Shown one piece after another: positions 7,883 to 16,510 of a stretch of 64,000 nt of DNA. The DNA lies in contig NZ_JADBEJ010000005.1 in NCBI RefSeq assembly GCF_014873915.1, positions 3,100,001-3,164,000 of the forward strand, written 5' to 3'. The stretch is from Amycolatopsis roodepoortensis. GTDB lineage: Bacteria > Actinomycetota > Actinomycetes > Mycobacteriales > Pseudonocardiaceae. A program made the position numbers and the translations under genes. Position 1 is the stretch's first letter. Each line of letters begins with the position of its first letter. The notes beneath the pieces are model-generated. The model saw nothing but the letters and a program-made list of their open reading frames with translations. It was not told where the DNA came from and made no database searches.

Positions 7883-10800
7883 TCACATCAGGATCGGGTC
7901 GATGTCGCAGTTGGCGCGGGCACCTCGGCCCGCCGCCTGCGTGCCGGGGTGGGCCTCGCCGAGGACCCGCCGGTACCGCACCAGGATCGGATCACGGAAC
8001 GGTGCCGCCTCGTCCGTCCGGCCGAGCGCGGCCAGGTCCAGTCCGAGGTTGAAGGACGCCGCCAGTACCGTCGGATGATCTTCGCCGAGTACCTGCGTAC
8101 CGCGCTCGACCGCGTCCCGTCCCAGTTCGACCGCTCGGTCGAACTCACCCAGCGCCGCCAGATCACTCGCCAGGTTGATCGTGGCGGCGACGGCGTACGG
8201 GTGGTCCGGGCCGATGCCGGCCCGGAACTGCTCGAGGGCGCGCTCGTCGAGGATGCGGGCGCCCTCGCCGTCGCCCATGAGCCGCAAGGTGACCGCCAGG
8301 TCGACATTGGCGACGAGGGTGTGCGGGTGATGCTCGCCGAGCCCGCTCCGGTATCGCTCGAAGGTCTCCTCGCCGAGCCGCTTGGCCGCGGCCAAGTCAC
8401 CCGAGTGACGAAGATCGAGCGAATGGGCGAGTGCACAGCCCATCGTGACGGAGTGGTCGTCACCGTAGGCGAGCCGGAATCTCTTGAGGGCTTCCGTGGA
8501 CAAGCTGAGCGCGCCCGCATGGTCGCCGTCCTTGCGCCGGGTCACGGAAAGCAGGAACGAATGGGTCGCGCTGTCCAGCTGGTCCAGGCCGAAGCGCGCG
8601 TGGAAGTTCTCCGTGAGCCTTTCCTGCTGCACCCGGGCCTGGCCGTAGTCCCCCGCCTCGCGCAGGTCCACGAGCAAGGAAGCGTTGACGCTGAAGGTGC
8701 GGACGTGATCACGGCCGAGGACCTCGATCCGGCGCCGGAGGGTGTCCTGGTCCAGTTCCGCGGCGGCGCGGTAGGCGCCGGACAACCGGAGGCTGATGGC
8801 GTGCTGGTACGCGGCGTTGAGCGTCTCCGGGTCGTCCTCGCCGAACATGCGCTTGGACTTCTGATAGACCTCTTCACTCAGCTTGGTCGCCGCCGCGAAG
8901 TCGCCCTGCGCCCGCAGGTCGATCGTGATGTTCCGCTGGAGGGCGAAGGTCTCCTCGTTCTCCTCGCCGGACACCTGTAGGCGCAGCGCGAGAGTGCGCT
9001 GATTGAGTTCCGCGGCTTCGGAGTACCGGCCGATCGCCCACAGATAGAGCCCCAGCCTCGACGAGACTTCAAGGGTCTGCGGATGGGTGGGACCGAGGAC
9101 TTCGGCGAACCGCTTCCGCGCTTCGAGGCCGAGCCGGGCGGCCTCCTCGTGGTCGCCGTACTCGAACAGGTAGCGCATCAGGTTGATGTGGAGCTGACGC
9201 GGCCAGTCGTCGTCGCAGTCCAGCACGTTCGCCGCGTAGGCGTGCGGCAGCAGTTCGCGGTAGCGCGCCCAGTGCCTGCTCGACTCGGGGTCGTTCGGAT
9301 CCAGCGCGGCCAGCAGCTGGTGGGCACCGTGCTGCATTCGCGCGTGCACCTGCCGGGCCATGACCCGGTTGCGCAGGACCAGCTGGACGAGCCGGTGCAG
9401 CTGGAGGGTGTTGTTGCCGTGGTCGATCTTCGCGAGGCCGTACCGGTTGATGTCCCGGATGGCCCGCGCGAGCTTGATCGGATCGCGCAGGGCCGCGTCG
9501 AGCTCCGGGGAGATCGACACCCGGTTGACCCCGGTGAGCAGATCACGCGAAATCGGCTCCGGCGAGAAGAAGGCGCAGATGTGCAGGATCTGGTGGGCCG
9601 CCGGGTTGCGGGTCTTCAATTCCTCGAACGAAACGTTCCAGGCCGCGGCGACGGACACCTCGTTGTCGGGGGCCGAGGCGGTGTCGAGGATTTCCTCGAC
9701 CGACTCGTCGAACAGGCGCAGATACTCCTGCACCGGCATCCCGGTCACCGCGCGCCAGGCCGCCGCCTGTTCCACGGCCAACGGCAGATCGCCGAGCTTT
9801 TCGGCGAGTTCGTCGGCGTCGTCCGGGTCGATCTCCGGACCCCGGCGGCCGAGCAGCTCGACGCTTTCCTCGCGTTTGAACACCGCCAGTTCCAGCGGGC
9901 GCGCGATGCCCGCCCAGTCGGAGTTCCGCGAGGTGATCAGGATTTCGCCCGGACCGTTGCGCGGGAAGAACGGCAGCACGGTGTCCGGGCTCTCCGCGGC
10001 GTCGAAGACCAGGAGCCAGCGGCGGAACGGCCGTCCGGTCCGGAGCGCCTCGATGACCGCCGGGACCGCGACGCTGGCTTCGGCCGCGCCCTGCAGGCCG
10101 AGCATCGTGGCGAGTTCGGTGAGGCCGGCGCGGATCTGCGTCGTGTGCGCGGCGTCGATCCACCAGACGAGGTCGTAGTCATGGAGGTGCCGGTAGATGT
10201 ACTCGGTGGCCATCTGGGTCTTGCCGATACCGCCGAGACCGTGCAGCGCCGAAGGGAGCACGGCGGTGGTACCGCTGCTCAATCGCTTGGTGAGCTGGTC
10301 GAGCAGTTCGTCGCGACCGGTGAAGTTGGGATTGCGCGGGGGAACGTTCCCGAAGATCAGCGGCGGGTCTTCGGGCTGGCGGGCGGGGAAGTGCCGGGAA
10401 CTGTCCGCCACCGAAGGGTGGACGATCCTGGTCGTCGGTTCGTTCGCGTCGGGCTCGCCGAGATGAGTCGAGCGTCCCTGTGGCACAGGTGTCGAAGCAG
10501 GTTGACGTTCGACCGTCTCAGGCATTTGTGTGCTCACAGCCTTCTTTATTGATTCAGATTCGAATGCGGCGAGATCCCGGCCTCGCGCCGCGTTCCGTAG
10601 CCGGTCGGCCCGGGACAGGTACGGTCCGGAAAGCGCGCGCATGACCGCGCTTTCCAGTTCCACATCGGCCGGGGGTTCGCGGTCGAGGTCTGGATCCGGT
10701 GTGTTGTTCGGGTCGGCGATGGCGTCCCGGAGGTGACCGAGCAACCTGATCCGGTCACCGAAATGGGTGGCGGCCACTCGGACGACACTGGCCGTTTCCG

Positions 10801-12274
10801 ACCGTCGCGCGCCACTGAGCAGCAATTCCCGGACTGCCTCGGGAAAAGCGAAGACCCCGTCGGTGTCCCAAGTGGACTCGCCCTCCCTGAGTGCGGGAGC
10901 GTACATCATCCCCGACAGCAAAAGTTCGAGGAGGTGCTCCACTCCCGCTTCCGGTACGAACCGTTGTCCCACCAGCTTCGCCACGTCGAGACGGACCGGT
11001 ACCGCCGCGAGCAACTGCGCCAAGCGTAGCGCCGGCGGCGACGCAACACTGCGGAATCTGTGCACTCTTTCGGCGGGTGACAAAGTCACCGGTGAGGCGG
11101 CGATCGTGGGCCGGGAAACCCGTTCGGTTGCGAGGACGACCGTTCCTTCGGCGGCCCTGGAGTTTTCACCGGTCATCAGTCCGGCCCACCAGCCCAGCGA
11201 CCGCGGCCGCAATTCGAGCACGGGCACCGGGACGAGATGGCCGGGTACCTCCGAGCCGGGTTCGAGCCAGGCGTCCGCGAGGTCGTAATCCCAACGGCTG
11301 TTGGGGGCCAACGCGTTCGGGACGCGTAGCCACGCCTTGTGCGGGTCCATCCCGCACCGGCCCCACAGCCACGGCGGGAGCAGGTGGACGATGCTCACCG
11401 GCATCCTCCTGCCCCAGCGCGCCAGCATCGGGTACAGCGCGTCCCTGTGCTGCCAGGCATCGCCGACACCGTCGGTCAGCAGCAGGACGGCCCGCCGCCC
11501 TGAAGAATCCAGGATCTCGTCCGGGTCGCGGGCGGGCGCGCCGGGCGTGCCACCACGAAGAACGAGGCCGTCCTCGTTGTCCTTCGCGGTTTCCAGCAGC
11601 CGGACCTGAACGGTGCGGAAAGCGCCCGCCTGCCGGAGCAATTCGACGAACGCCATCACCCTCGGCCGCCACAACGCCATCGAGGGACCGTTGTCGAGGA
11701 CGAGCGTCAGGTCGAGCCAGCGCTCTTTTCTCGATCGGGTGACCGGCCACCACCGGCCGGTCTCCGCGACCCGGACGGCGGTCGCCACTTCGTCCAGGAC
11801 CACGTTGTTGTGTCGCCGCGAGACCGTCTCCCGTTTCAGCGATCTCAACGCGCGGAAGTACTCCAGCGATTCGAGGAGTACCACTCCGCCCGGCCCGGTG
11901 CCGTCCACCGCGGGTTCGGGCAGCTCACGGGGTACGGCCTCGATCGAGACGACTCGACCTTCGTCCTCGGCGGGTGTTCCGGCGCCGGCGCTCCGGGACG
12001 GCCGCGGCTCCGGGGGTTCCGGGCTTTCCCCGCGCTCGGCGGGCGCGTTGCGGATCCGCCGTTTCTCAGGAGGCTCCTCCGGTTCCTCGGCCGGATCGGC
12101 TCCCTCCGCGGCCCGCCGCGGCGAGATGGCCGCGGCCAGCCACACGATGTCGGCCACGTCCGTCCAGCTCAGGTCCTCGAACCCGAACGGCTTGACCCCT
12201 TGGGGGGAACCGGTCTTCCGCGGTTCCGCCACCGGGGCGGAACGCGAGTCGGACACACCGCCCGGCCCGTCCAT
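7883..12274 (-). CDS. FxsT-type vWA/NB-ARC/TPR signalling ATPase
   Basis: A 1463-aa STAND-class protein. The N-terminal 60-110 region is low-complexity and acidic-proline. Residues about 185-390 form a SAV_2336-type vWA-like domain (LVLDNGPSMA at 192-200 resembles a MIDAS DxxxS; LLLTDGVGD at 264-272). The NB-ARC ATPase has Walker A GLGGIGKT (679-686), Walker B LLVFD (754-758), LITSRNSDW (about 779-787) and LGDLPLA (827-833). Residues about 1040-1440 are tetratricopeptide repeats of the 42-residue type (many LGxDHPxT motifs). Such proteins are named FxSxx-COOH system TPR proteins in genome annotation and also belong to the NTP-dependent conflict systems with MoxR and VMAP partners. It starts at ATG one base after the MoxR stop. 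Likely role: sensing an invader or peptide signal and assembling an oligomer. Confidence 0.88.
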   Translation of the reverse strand: MDGPGGVSDSRSAPVAEPRKTGSPQGVKPFGFEDLSWTDVADIVWLAAAISPRRAAEGADPAEEPEEPPEKRRIRNAPAERGESPEPPEPRPSRSAGAGTPAEDEGRVVSIEAVPRELPEPAVDGTGPGGVVLLESLEYFRALRSLKRETVSRRHNNVVLDEVATAVRVAETGRWWPVTRSRKERWLDLTLVLDNGPSMALWRPRVMAFVELLRQAGAFRTVQVRLLETAKDNEDGLVLRGGTPGAPARDPDEILDSSGRRAVLLLTDGVGDAWQHRDALYPMLARWGRRMPVSIVHLLPPWLWGRCGMDPHKAWLRVPNALAPNSRWDYDLADAWLEPGSEVPGHLVPVPVLELRPRSLGWWAGLMTGENSRAAEGTVVLATERVSRPTIAASPVTLSPAERVHRFRSVASPPALRLAQLLAAVPVRLDVAKLVGQRFVPEAGVEHLLELLLSGMMYAPALREGESTWDTDGVFAFPEAVRELLLSGARRSETASVVRVAATHFGDRIRLLGHLRDAIADPNNTPDPDLDREPPADVELESAVMRALSGPYLSRADRLRNAARGRDLAAFESESIKKAVSTQMPETVERQPASTPVPQGRSTHLGEPDANEPTTRIVHPSVADSSRHFPARQPEDPPLIFGNVPPRNPNFTGRDELLDQLTKRLSSGTTAVLPSALHGLGGIGKTQMATEYIYRHLHDYDLVWWIDAAHTTQIRAGLTELATMLGLQGAAEASVAVPAVIEALRTGRPFRRWLLVFDAAESPDTVLPFFPRNGPGEILITSRNSDWAGIARPLELAVFKREESVELLGRRGPEIDPDDADELAEKLGDLPLAVEQAAAWRAVTGMPVQEYLRLFDESVEEILDTASAPDNEVSVAAAWNVSFEELKTRNPAAHQILHICAFFSPEPISRDLLTGVNRVSISPELDAALRDPIKLARAIRDINRYGLAKIDHGNNTLQLHRLVQLVLRNRVMARQVHARMQHGAHQLLAALDPNDPESSRHWARYRELLPHAYAANVLDCDDDWPRQLHINLMRYLFEYGDHEEAARLGLEARKRFAEVLGPTHPQTLEVSSRLGLYLWAIGRYSEAAELNQRTLALRLQVSGEENEETFALQRNITIDLRAQGDFAAATKLSEEVYQKSKRMFGEDDPETLNAAYQHAISLRLSGAYRAAAELDQDTLRRRIEVLGRDHVRTFSVNASLLVDLREAGDYGQARVQQERLTENFHARFGLDQLDSATHSFLLSVTRRKDGDHAGALSLSTEALKRFRLAYGDDHSVTMGCALAHSLDLRHSGDLAAAKRLGEETFERYRSGLGEHHPHTLVANVDLAVTLRLMGDGEGARILDERALEQFRAGIGPDHPYAVAATINLASDLAALGEFDRAVELGRDAVERGTQVLGEDHPTVLAASFNLGLDLAALGRTDEAAPFRDPILVRYRRVLGEAHPGTQAAGRGARANCDIDPILM

Positions 12275-12275
12275 G

Positions 12276-13358
12276 TCACCGCACCGTCAGTCGTTGCCAG
12301 AGGGCGTCCACCAGCCGCGGCCATGCCTCCTGGTCGGGCTGGTACGCGCCGGACGTCGCCAGATAGACGGCGTCGAGCAGCCTGTCGGTGGGGAGGCCGC
12401 CTTCCGCCTTGCTCCGTTCGGCGAATTCCCGGATGAGCCTGTCCCGGTGTTCGCCGTTCTCGCCGACGAGATGACCCGCCACGATCGCCGCGAGCTGTTC
12501 CTCGTCCGGGTTCTCGATCCGCAATTGCAGGCAGCGGCGCAGAAACGCGGGCGGGAACTCGCGCTCTCCGTTGCTGGTCATGATGACGATCGGGAAGGCG
12601 TGGCAGGCGACCCGGCCGTCCCGGACCACCGCGGTGCGCTGCGGGTCCGCGGTGTGCACGATGACTTCGGGGTGCCGGTTGCGCACGCGCGCCAATTCGT
12701 CGATGGAGAATTCGCCGTCTTCGAAGAGCGACAGCAGATCGTTGGGCAGATCCGCCTCGGATTTGTCCAGCTCGTCGATCAGCAGTACCCGCGGCAGCCT
12801 GCTCGGGAGAAAAGCGGTGCCCAGCGGGCCGAGGCGGACGAAGTCCCCGATCGGCGGCTCTTCCGTCTCGCCGCCGCGCTGCGCCTGACTGGTCGCCGCG
12901 GCCTGGACCCGGCCGATCGCGTCGTAGCCGTACAGCCCGGAACTCAGCGCGGTGTTGCTGGTGATCGCCCAGCGCAGCACCCGGCCGAGGCCGAGTTCCC
13001 TGGCGATCCGGTACGCGAGACTGGACTTCCCGGTCCCCGGGTTTCCGGTGACCAGCAACGGACGGCGCAGGTACAGGGCGGCGTTGACCATGTTCAGCTG
13101 GCCGGGGTCGACGGTCAGCTCCGAAAGTGTGAACGCGGTGCCGAGACGGCGCTCCGCCTCGCCGTCGTCCGGCGGTGGCACGTCGTTCTCCGGTGGCGGA
13201 TCACCGCGGTACGAACGCCACGGCGGCGGCGCGGGCAGCAGCTGCGCGAGATCGATGTCGTGAATGGGCCTGCCGGTCCCCCGGTAGATCCACCAATCGG
13301 GTGCATCGATTTGCGGCGTCCGGCCGTTCACGGCCGCGTCCTGATCGTTCCCGCTCAT
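12276..13358 (-). CDS. MoxR-type AAA+ ATPase of a vWA-MoxR-VMAP system
   Basis: A 360-aa AAA+ ATPase. Walker A GNPGTGKS is at 105-112, Walker B LLIDELDKS at 192-200, sensor 1 MTSNGERE at 260-267 and the arginine-finger helix FLRRCLQL at 272-279. The first 80 residues are a proline-rich extension absent from minimal MoxR proteins. MoxR ATPases act as chaperone-like remodellers together with vWA proteins; here the vWA-like domain is in the downstream NB-ARC protein and the third partner, VMAP, is encoded 13 nt upstream, giving the three-part arrangement known from bacterial conflict systems. Transcription is with both neighbours. Confidence 0.9.
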   Translation of the reverse strand: MSGNDQDAAVNGRTPQIDAPDWWIYRGTGRPIHDIDLAQLLPAPPPWRSYRGDPPPENDVPPPDDGEAERRLGTAFTLSELTVDPGQLNMVNAALYLRRPLLVTGNPGTGKSSLAYRIARELGLGRVLRWAITSNTALSSGLYGYDAIGRVQAAATSQAQRGGETEEPPIGDFVRLGPLGTAFLPSRLPRVLLIDELDKSEADLPNDLLSLFEDGEFSIDELARVRNRHPEVIVHTADPQRTAVVRDGRVACHAFPIVIMTSNGEREFPPAFLRRCLQLRIENPDEEQLAAIVAGHLVGENGEHRDRLIREFAERSKAEGGLPTDRLLDAVYLATSGAYQPDQEAWPRLVDALWQRLTVR

Positions 13359-13371
13359 CCGCGGCGTCCCC

Positions 13372-15183
13372 TTACAGTCGAGTCGGGATCAACGGCTGGT
13401 CCAGAACGATCACACGTTTCGGGTCGTCCCACATTACCACCAGATCGTGAGCCAGAGAATTCTTGAACGGTACCGCCGCACCCGAATTCGCCAGTTTGCG
13501 GCGATCCCGGAGTCCGATAAAACCGCTGTCCGCGGCCAATACCCAGTCGAGCAACTCGCGCAGGTTCTCCGGCTCGGCGTCCGGATGCCAGAGCACCACC
13601 GGAAGTCCGCTGCGGAGCGCGCTCGTCAGTTCGTCCGGTGCGCCACCCGGTTCCGCTTGGGGCGACGGCGGTTTCGCCAAAACCAGGCCTACCCAGTGAT
13701 CGTCGCTGAGGATGGCGTCGATCGGGTGATCCTCGAACTCCGCGCACCCGGAATAGTGCAGCCGGTCGGCGGCGGGGTCCTTCACCATCGAATCCCAGCG
13801 AACATGCCATGCGCGATGCCAATGCCTCGCCCGCATCCTCTCCAACGACCGTATTCCGAGCCGGTACCCGTAGCGCAACGGCTGGGGATGGCCGGTCCCA
13901 TGTTCCTTCGCCCAGCGCTGCACGGGCAAATTGATCAACGTCCTCGGCAGCAGGAATTCCACCGACGCCGACATGCTCTGGCCGGACCAGACGCCTTCAG
14001 TCTCCAAGATGACGTCGTCGACCCTGTACTCGACCTCGTCCATCCCGATTTCGCGTACTCCGCCGAGCGACGGCGGCCAGACCTCCGGATCGTCCTGTCG
14101 CCAGAACGCGAGCGTGCACCGCGTCGGGTCCCCGGGAACCGGTTCGAGCATGATCATCAGGTGCAGATGGGGCCGCTCCGGAATCGGCGGCCTGCTCTGC
14201 CGCTGGTGCACGAGGGCGGGGCCGAGCCGCAGTGTCCGGGCCTGGTCGCCGATCCAGTTCGCGATCATGGCCGCGGGCTCACCCACCACGTTTTCCGCGA
14301 GCAGGCCGAGGAAAGTGATGGCGGGCGGCACACCGTCCGGCCCCGCGTTGAAGTCGGCGAGCAGCTGGAAAGCGTCCCACGCGTCGGTGATGCCGTCCAG
14401 CCGGGGCAACGGGACCGCGGGACCGAGCGCGCGGCTCACCATGACCGCCAGCCGAGGGACTTCCAGCCCGGTCAGCCGCCGGTGCAGGCCGGCCAGATCC
14501 TTACGGGGGATCAAATCGAGAACGGCGCTGTCCAGGTCGGCCAGAAACAGGTCTTCGGCGGCCACCACCGCCGGATCGGGAGAATTGGCGACCGGCACGG
14601 TGACTTCTCCGTGCAGCCGCAGATAAGCCGTTCCGGTGAAGGTCTTCACCGAAACGGGTATCGGATTGTACGACTCGGGCATCAGGCCCGGGTCCTTTTC
14701 GATGACGTCGGCGAAAAAACGCTGCGAACAGATGAACGCGATCATGCGACCGGATTCCGCGAACGCGTCCTTCGCCTGTTGCGCGTCCAGAATGCGGAAG
14801 GCGATGTCGACCGCTTCGCCGACCCACCCGTTGCCGTCGTCGATCACCTCGCCGGAGTTGAGGCTCACCCGCAGCCGCATCTGCGCCTGCGGCGTCCGCG
14901 TGTGGTTGTACCGGCGGAGGGCGACCGCGATGCGATCCGGCAGCAGATCGGCGACCAGGCTTTTCGTCGTTCCGGGCGGAAGAAGGACCAGTACGCCGTC
15001 TCCGCGGTCTTCGTGCGCGCAGGAATCGAAATCGATACCGCTTTCGGCGAAAGCCGTCTTCAGCACTTCGTACATGCCTTGGTGCACGGCGAGCCGGTCG
15101 AGCGGGTTGCGATCCGGCGCGGTGAACCCCACGACGTCCACCACGACGATCGTGCGGTCGAGAGCCCGCGTCGGTCGCGCCAC
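13372..15183 (-). CDS. cyclase-fold/VMAP conflict-system protein
   Basis: A 603-aa protein starting at GTG behind GGGAGGGGG. Residues 11-185 have a class III nucleotide-cyclase fold: VVVDVVGFT with Asp16 and DRGDGVLVLLP with Asp62 are the two metal-binding aspartates, and NSGEV then GEAVDIAFRI follow as in adenylyl cyclases. Residues about 205-300 form an alpha-helical module like the effector-associated or VMAP middle domains. The C-terminal 270 residues resemble VMAP-C, with tryptophan-rich RARHWHRAWHVRWDSM near 455. In vWA-MoxR-VMAP systems VMAP is thought to link sensing to the ATPase. The retained aspartates suggest a possible nucleotide signal, though the full set of substrate-specificity residues cannot be judged by eye. 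First gene of the operon. Confidence 0.78.
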   Translation of the reverse strand: MARPTRALDRTIVVVDVVGFTAPDRNPLDRLAVHQGMYEVLKTAFAESGIDFDSCAHEDRGDGVLVLLPPGTTKSLVADLLPDRIAVALRRYNHTRTPQAQMRLRVSLNSGEVIDDGNGWVGEAVDIAFRILDAQQAKDAFAESGRMIAFICSQRFFADVIEKDPGLMPESYNPIPVSVKTFTGTAYLRLHGEVTVPVANSPDPAVVAAEDLFLADLDSAVLDLIPRKDLAGLHRRLTGLEVPRLAVMVSRALGPAVPLPRLDGITDAWDAFQLLADFNAGPDGVPPAITFLGLLAENVVGEPAAMIANWIGDQARTLRLGPALVHQRQSRPPIPERPHLHLMIMLEPVPGDPTRCTLAFWRQDDPEVWPPSLGGVREIGMDEVEYRVDDVILETEGVWSGQSMSASVEFLLPRTLINLPVQRWAKEHGTGHPQPLRYGYRLGIRSLERMRARHWHRAWHVRWDSMVKDPAADRLHYSGCAEFEDHPIDAILSDDHWVGLVLAKPPSPQAEPGGAPDELTSALRSGLPVVLWHPDAEPENLRELLDWVLAADSGFIGLRDRRKLANSGAAVPFKNSLAHDLVVMWDDPKRVIVLDQPLIPTRL

Positions 15184-15423
15184 TGGCCCCCTCCCAAGGT
15201 CCGTGGCGCCGACCCACCGGCGCCGACCGCCAGATTATCGCGTCGATCGGCCTGGAGGGTGATTGTCATTTGACAAATAGCAAGGCAGCGGAGGGTGCTA
15301 GGTCTCGCGAGTGGTGAGGACGGGTTCCAGCCGAGGGTGTCTTAGGCACCTACTGGCTTCCGGCCGCCGTTGACCCCCGGGCCCGGTCTGTGGGGTCTGC
15401 GGGAGGCTGGGGGCTGGAGCCGG

Positions 15424-15528
15424 TGTCGCGAAAGCCACTTTCGGGACGTCAGACGTCTCGAAAGTGGCTTTCGCGACATGATCACCAGGCCTGGCCAGGA
15501 CCAACGTTGCGAAAGTGGCTTTCGCAAC
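15424..15528. repeat. dispersed palindromic repeat cluster (copy 1)
   Basis: Arms 15424-15443 (TGTCGCGAAAGCCACTTTCG) and 15459-15478 are perfect 20-bp inverted repeats around a 15-bp loop that itself contains GACGTCAGACGTC. A third unit, GTTGCGAAAGTGGCTTTCGCAAC interrupted only at its TGG centre, lies at 15506-15528. Each unit is a palindrome with a TGG/CCA centre, and pairs of units are inverted relative to each other. The same design recurs at 57478-57630, so this is a dispersed family. Confidence 0.9.
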
Positions 15529-15571
15529 CCCGGCCAAGCCCCAGCACCCGGCGGTACCGAGCGCCCTGGGT

Positions 15572-15617
15572 CTCGTGAGTGGTGAAGACGGTTCTAACCG
15601 CCCTCACCACTCACGAG
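15572..15617. terminator. long hairpin downstream of the protease gene
   Basis: Perfect 14-bp arms CTCGTGAGTGGTGA (15572-15585) and TCACCACTCACGAG (15604-15617) enclose a loop with its own small hairpin CGGTT-CT-AACCG. It begins four bases beyond the protease stop codon on the minus strand, so it is well placed to end that transcript. There is no T-run, as is common in high-GC actinobacteria. Confidence 0.55.
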
Positions 15618-15621
15618 CGGG

Positions 15622-16338
15622 TCAGACGCCGGCGATCTGCTGGATCCAGCTGCGGTACCGGGTGATGTTGGTGTAGGCGGTGTTGTTCGACCGGTCGCTG
15701 GTCGAGGCGACGCCGACCTGGCGGCCGCCGGAGAACATCGGGCCGCCCGAGTCACCGCCGGCGGTGATGCCGTCGACGCGGTTCGCGCAGACCGCGACGC
15801 CGCCGTTGTAGTCGCTGCAGTTGACCGAGTTGACCCGGACGGTGGCGACCTTCAGGTAACGGGACTGGCAGTTGATCTCCGAGCCGCACTGGCTGGTCGC
15901 GCCCCAGCCGTAGACCTGGACGTTCTGGCCGACCGCGACGTTGCTCGTGGTGCCGAGCGGCGCGTAGGTGGCGTTGACCGAGCTGGTCAGCCGGACGACG
16001 GCGAGGTCCGCGCCCGAGTGCCGGGTGATGCTCGCCGCGGTGGCCATGGTGCCGCCGCTCTGCTGGTCGAGGCTGCCGATCCGGAACGTGTAGCTGCCGC
16101 TGCTGGCGACACAGTGCTTCGCGGTGAGGATGTACTGCGGCGCGATGATCGTCGCGCTGCAGTTCTGCTGGCCGTTCACGAACAGCCGGGCCGCCCAGGG
16201 AGCGTTCTGCGCGTACTGACCGCCGATGATCATCGGCTGCACACCCGAGGGCTCGGCGGCGGTCGCGGCGGGGGCGGTCGAGCCGAGCAACGCCATGAAG
16301 GCGGTGCCGGCGAGCAGGACAAGAGAGCGCAGTCGCAT
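15622..16338 (-). CDS. secreted trypsin-like serine protease (S1 family)
   Basis: A 238-aa chymotrypsin-fold protease. Residues 1-28 are a Sec signal peptide ending ATAA; a short propeptide precedes IIGG (near residue 37), the usual activation site whose new N terminus would complete the oxyanion pocket. The catalytic triad is visible as His in TAKHC, Asp in GADLAVV and Ser in TAGGDSGGP. Disulfides are likely between NC-SATI and KHC and within QCGSEINCQSR. The length is that of a lone catalytic domain with no binding module. Extracellular protein degradation is the expected role; specificity is likely trypsin- or chymotrypsin-like but not decidable here. Confidence 0.95.
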   Translation of the reverse strand: MRLRSLVLLAGTAFMALLGSTAPAATAAEPSGVQPMIIGGQYAQNAPWAARLFVNGQQNCSATIIAPQYILTAKHCVASSGSYTFRIGSLDQQSGGTMATAASITRHSGADLAVVRLTSSVNATYAPLGTTSNVAVGQNVQVYGWGATSQCGSEINCQSRYLKVATVRVNSVNCSDYNGGVAVCANRVDGITAGGDSGGPMFSGGRQVGVASTSDRSNNTAYTNITRYRSWIQQIAGV

Positions 16339-16510
16339 GTTCCGACTCGTTTCTGCGGCGGGGTTCCGGCCGCTTCAGTGGGGACGAACGCGCTGATTCT
16401 GTGTCGTGCCAAGGGAACCCGGAAACCGACGAAAGTTCGCGCGGGCTACCTATTTATTTCCATGACGGACGGCGGTGATCTTTGAGTACCCGGCGAAGAT
16501 CATTAGGTAG

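Larger units (their letters stand above)
15184..15621. other. 438-bp intergenic region with palindromic repeats
   Basis: Gene-free DNA between the start of the VMAP-type gene and the stop of the trypsin-like protease gene, both on the minus strand. It holds the operon promoter (not located), a cluster of CGAAAGTGGCTTTCG palindromes at 15424-15528 and a long hairpin at 15572-15617, described separately. A related single arm (TCTCGCGAGTGGTGAGGACG) begins at 15303. Confidence 0.7.
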
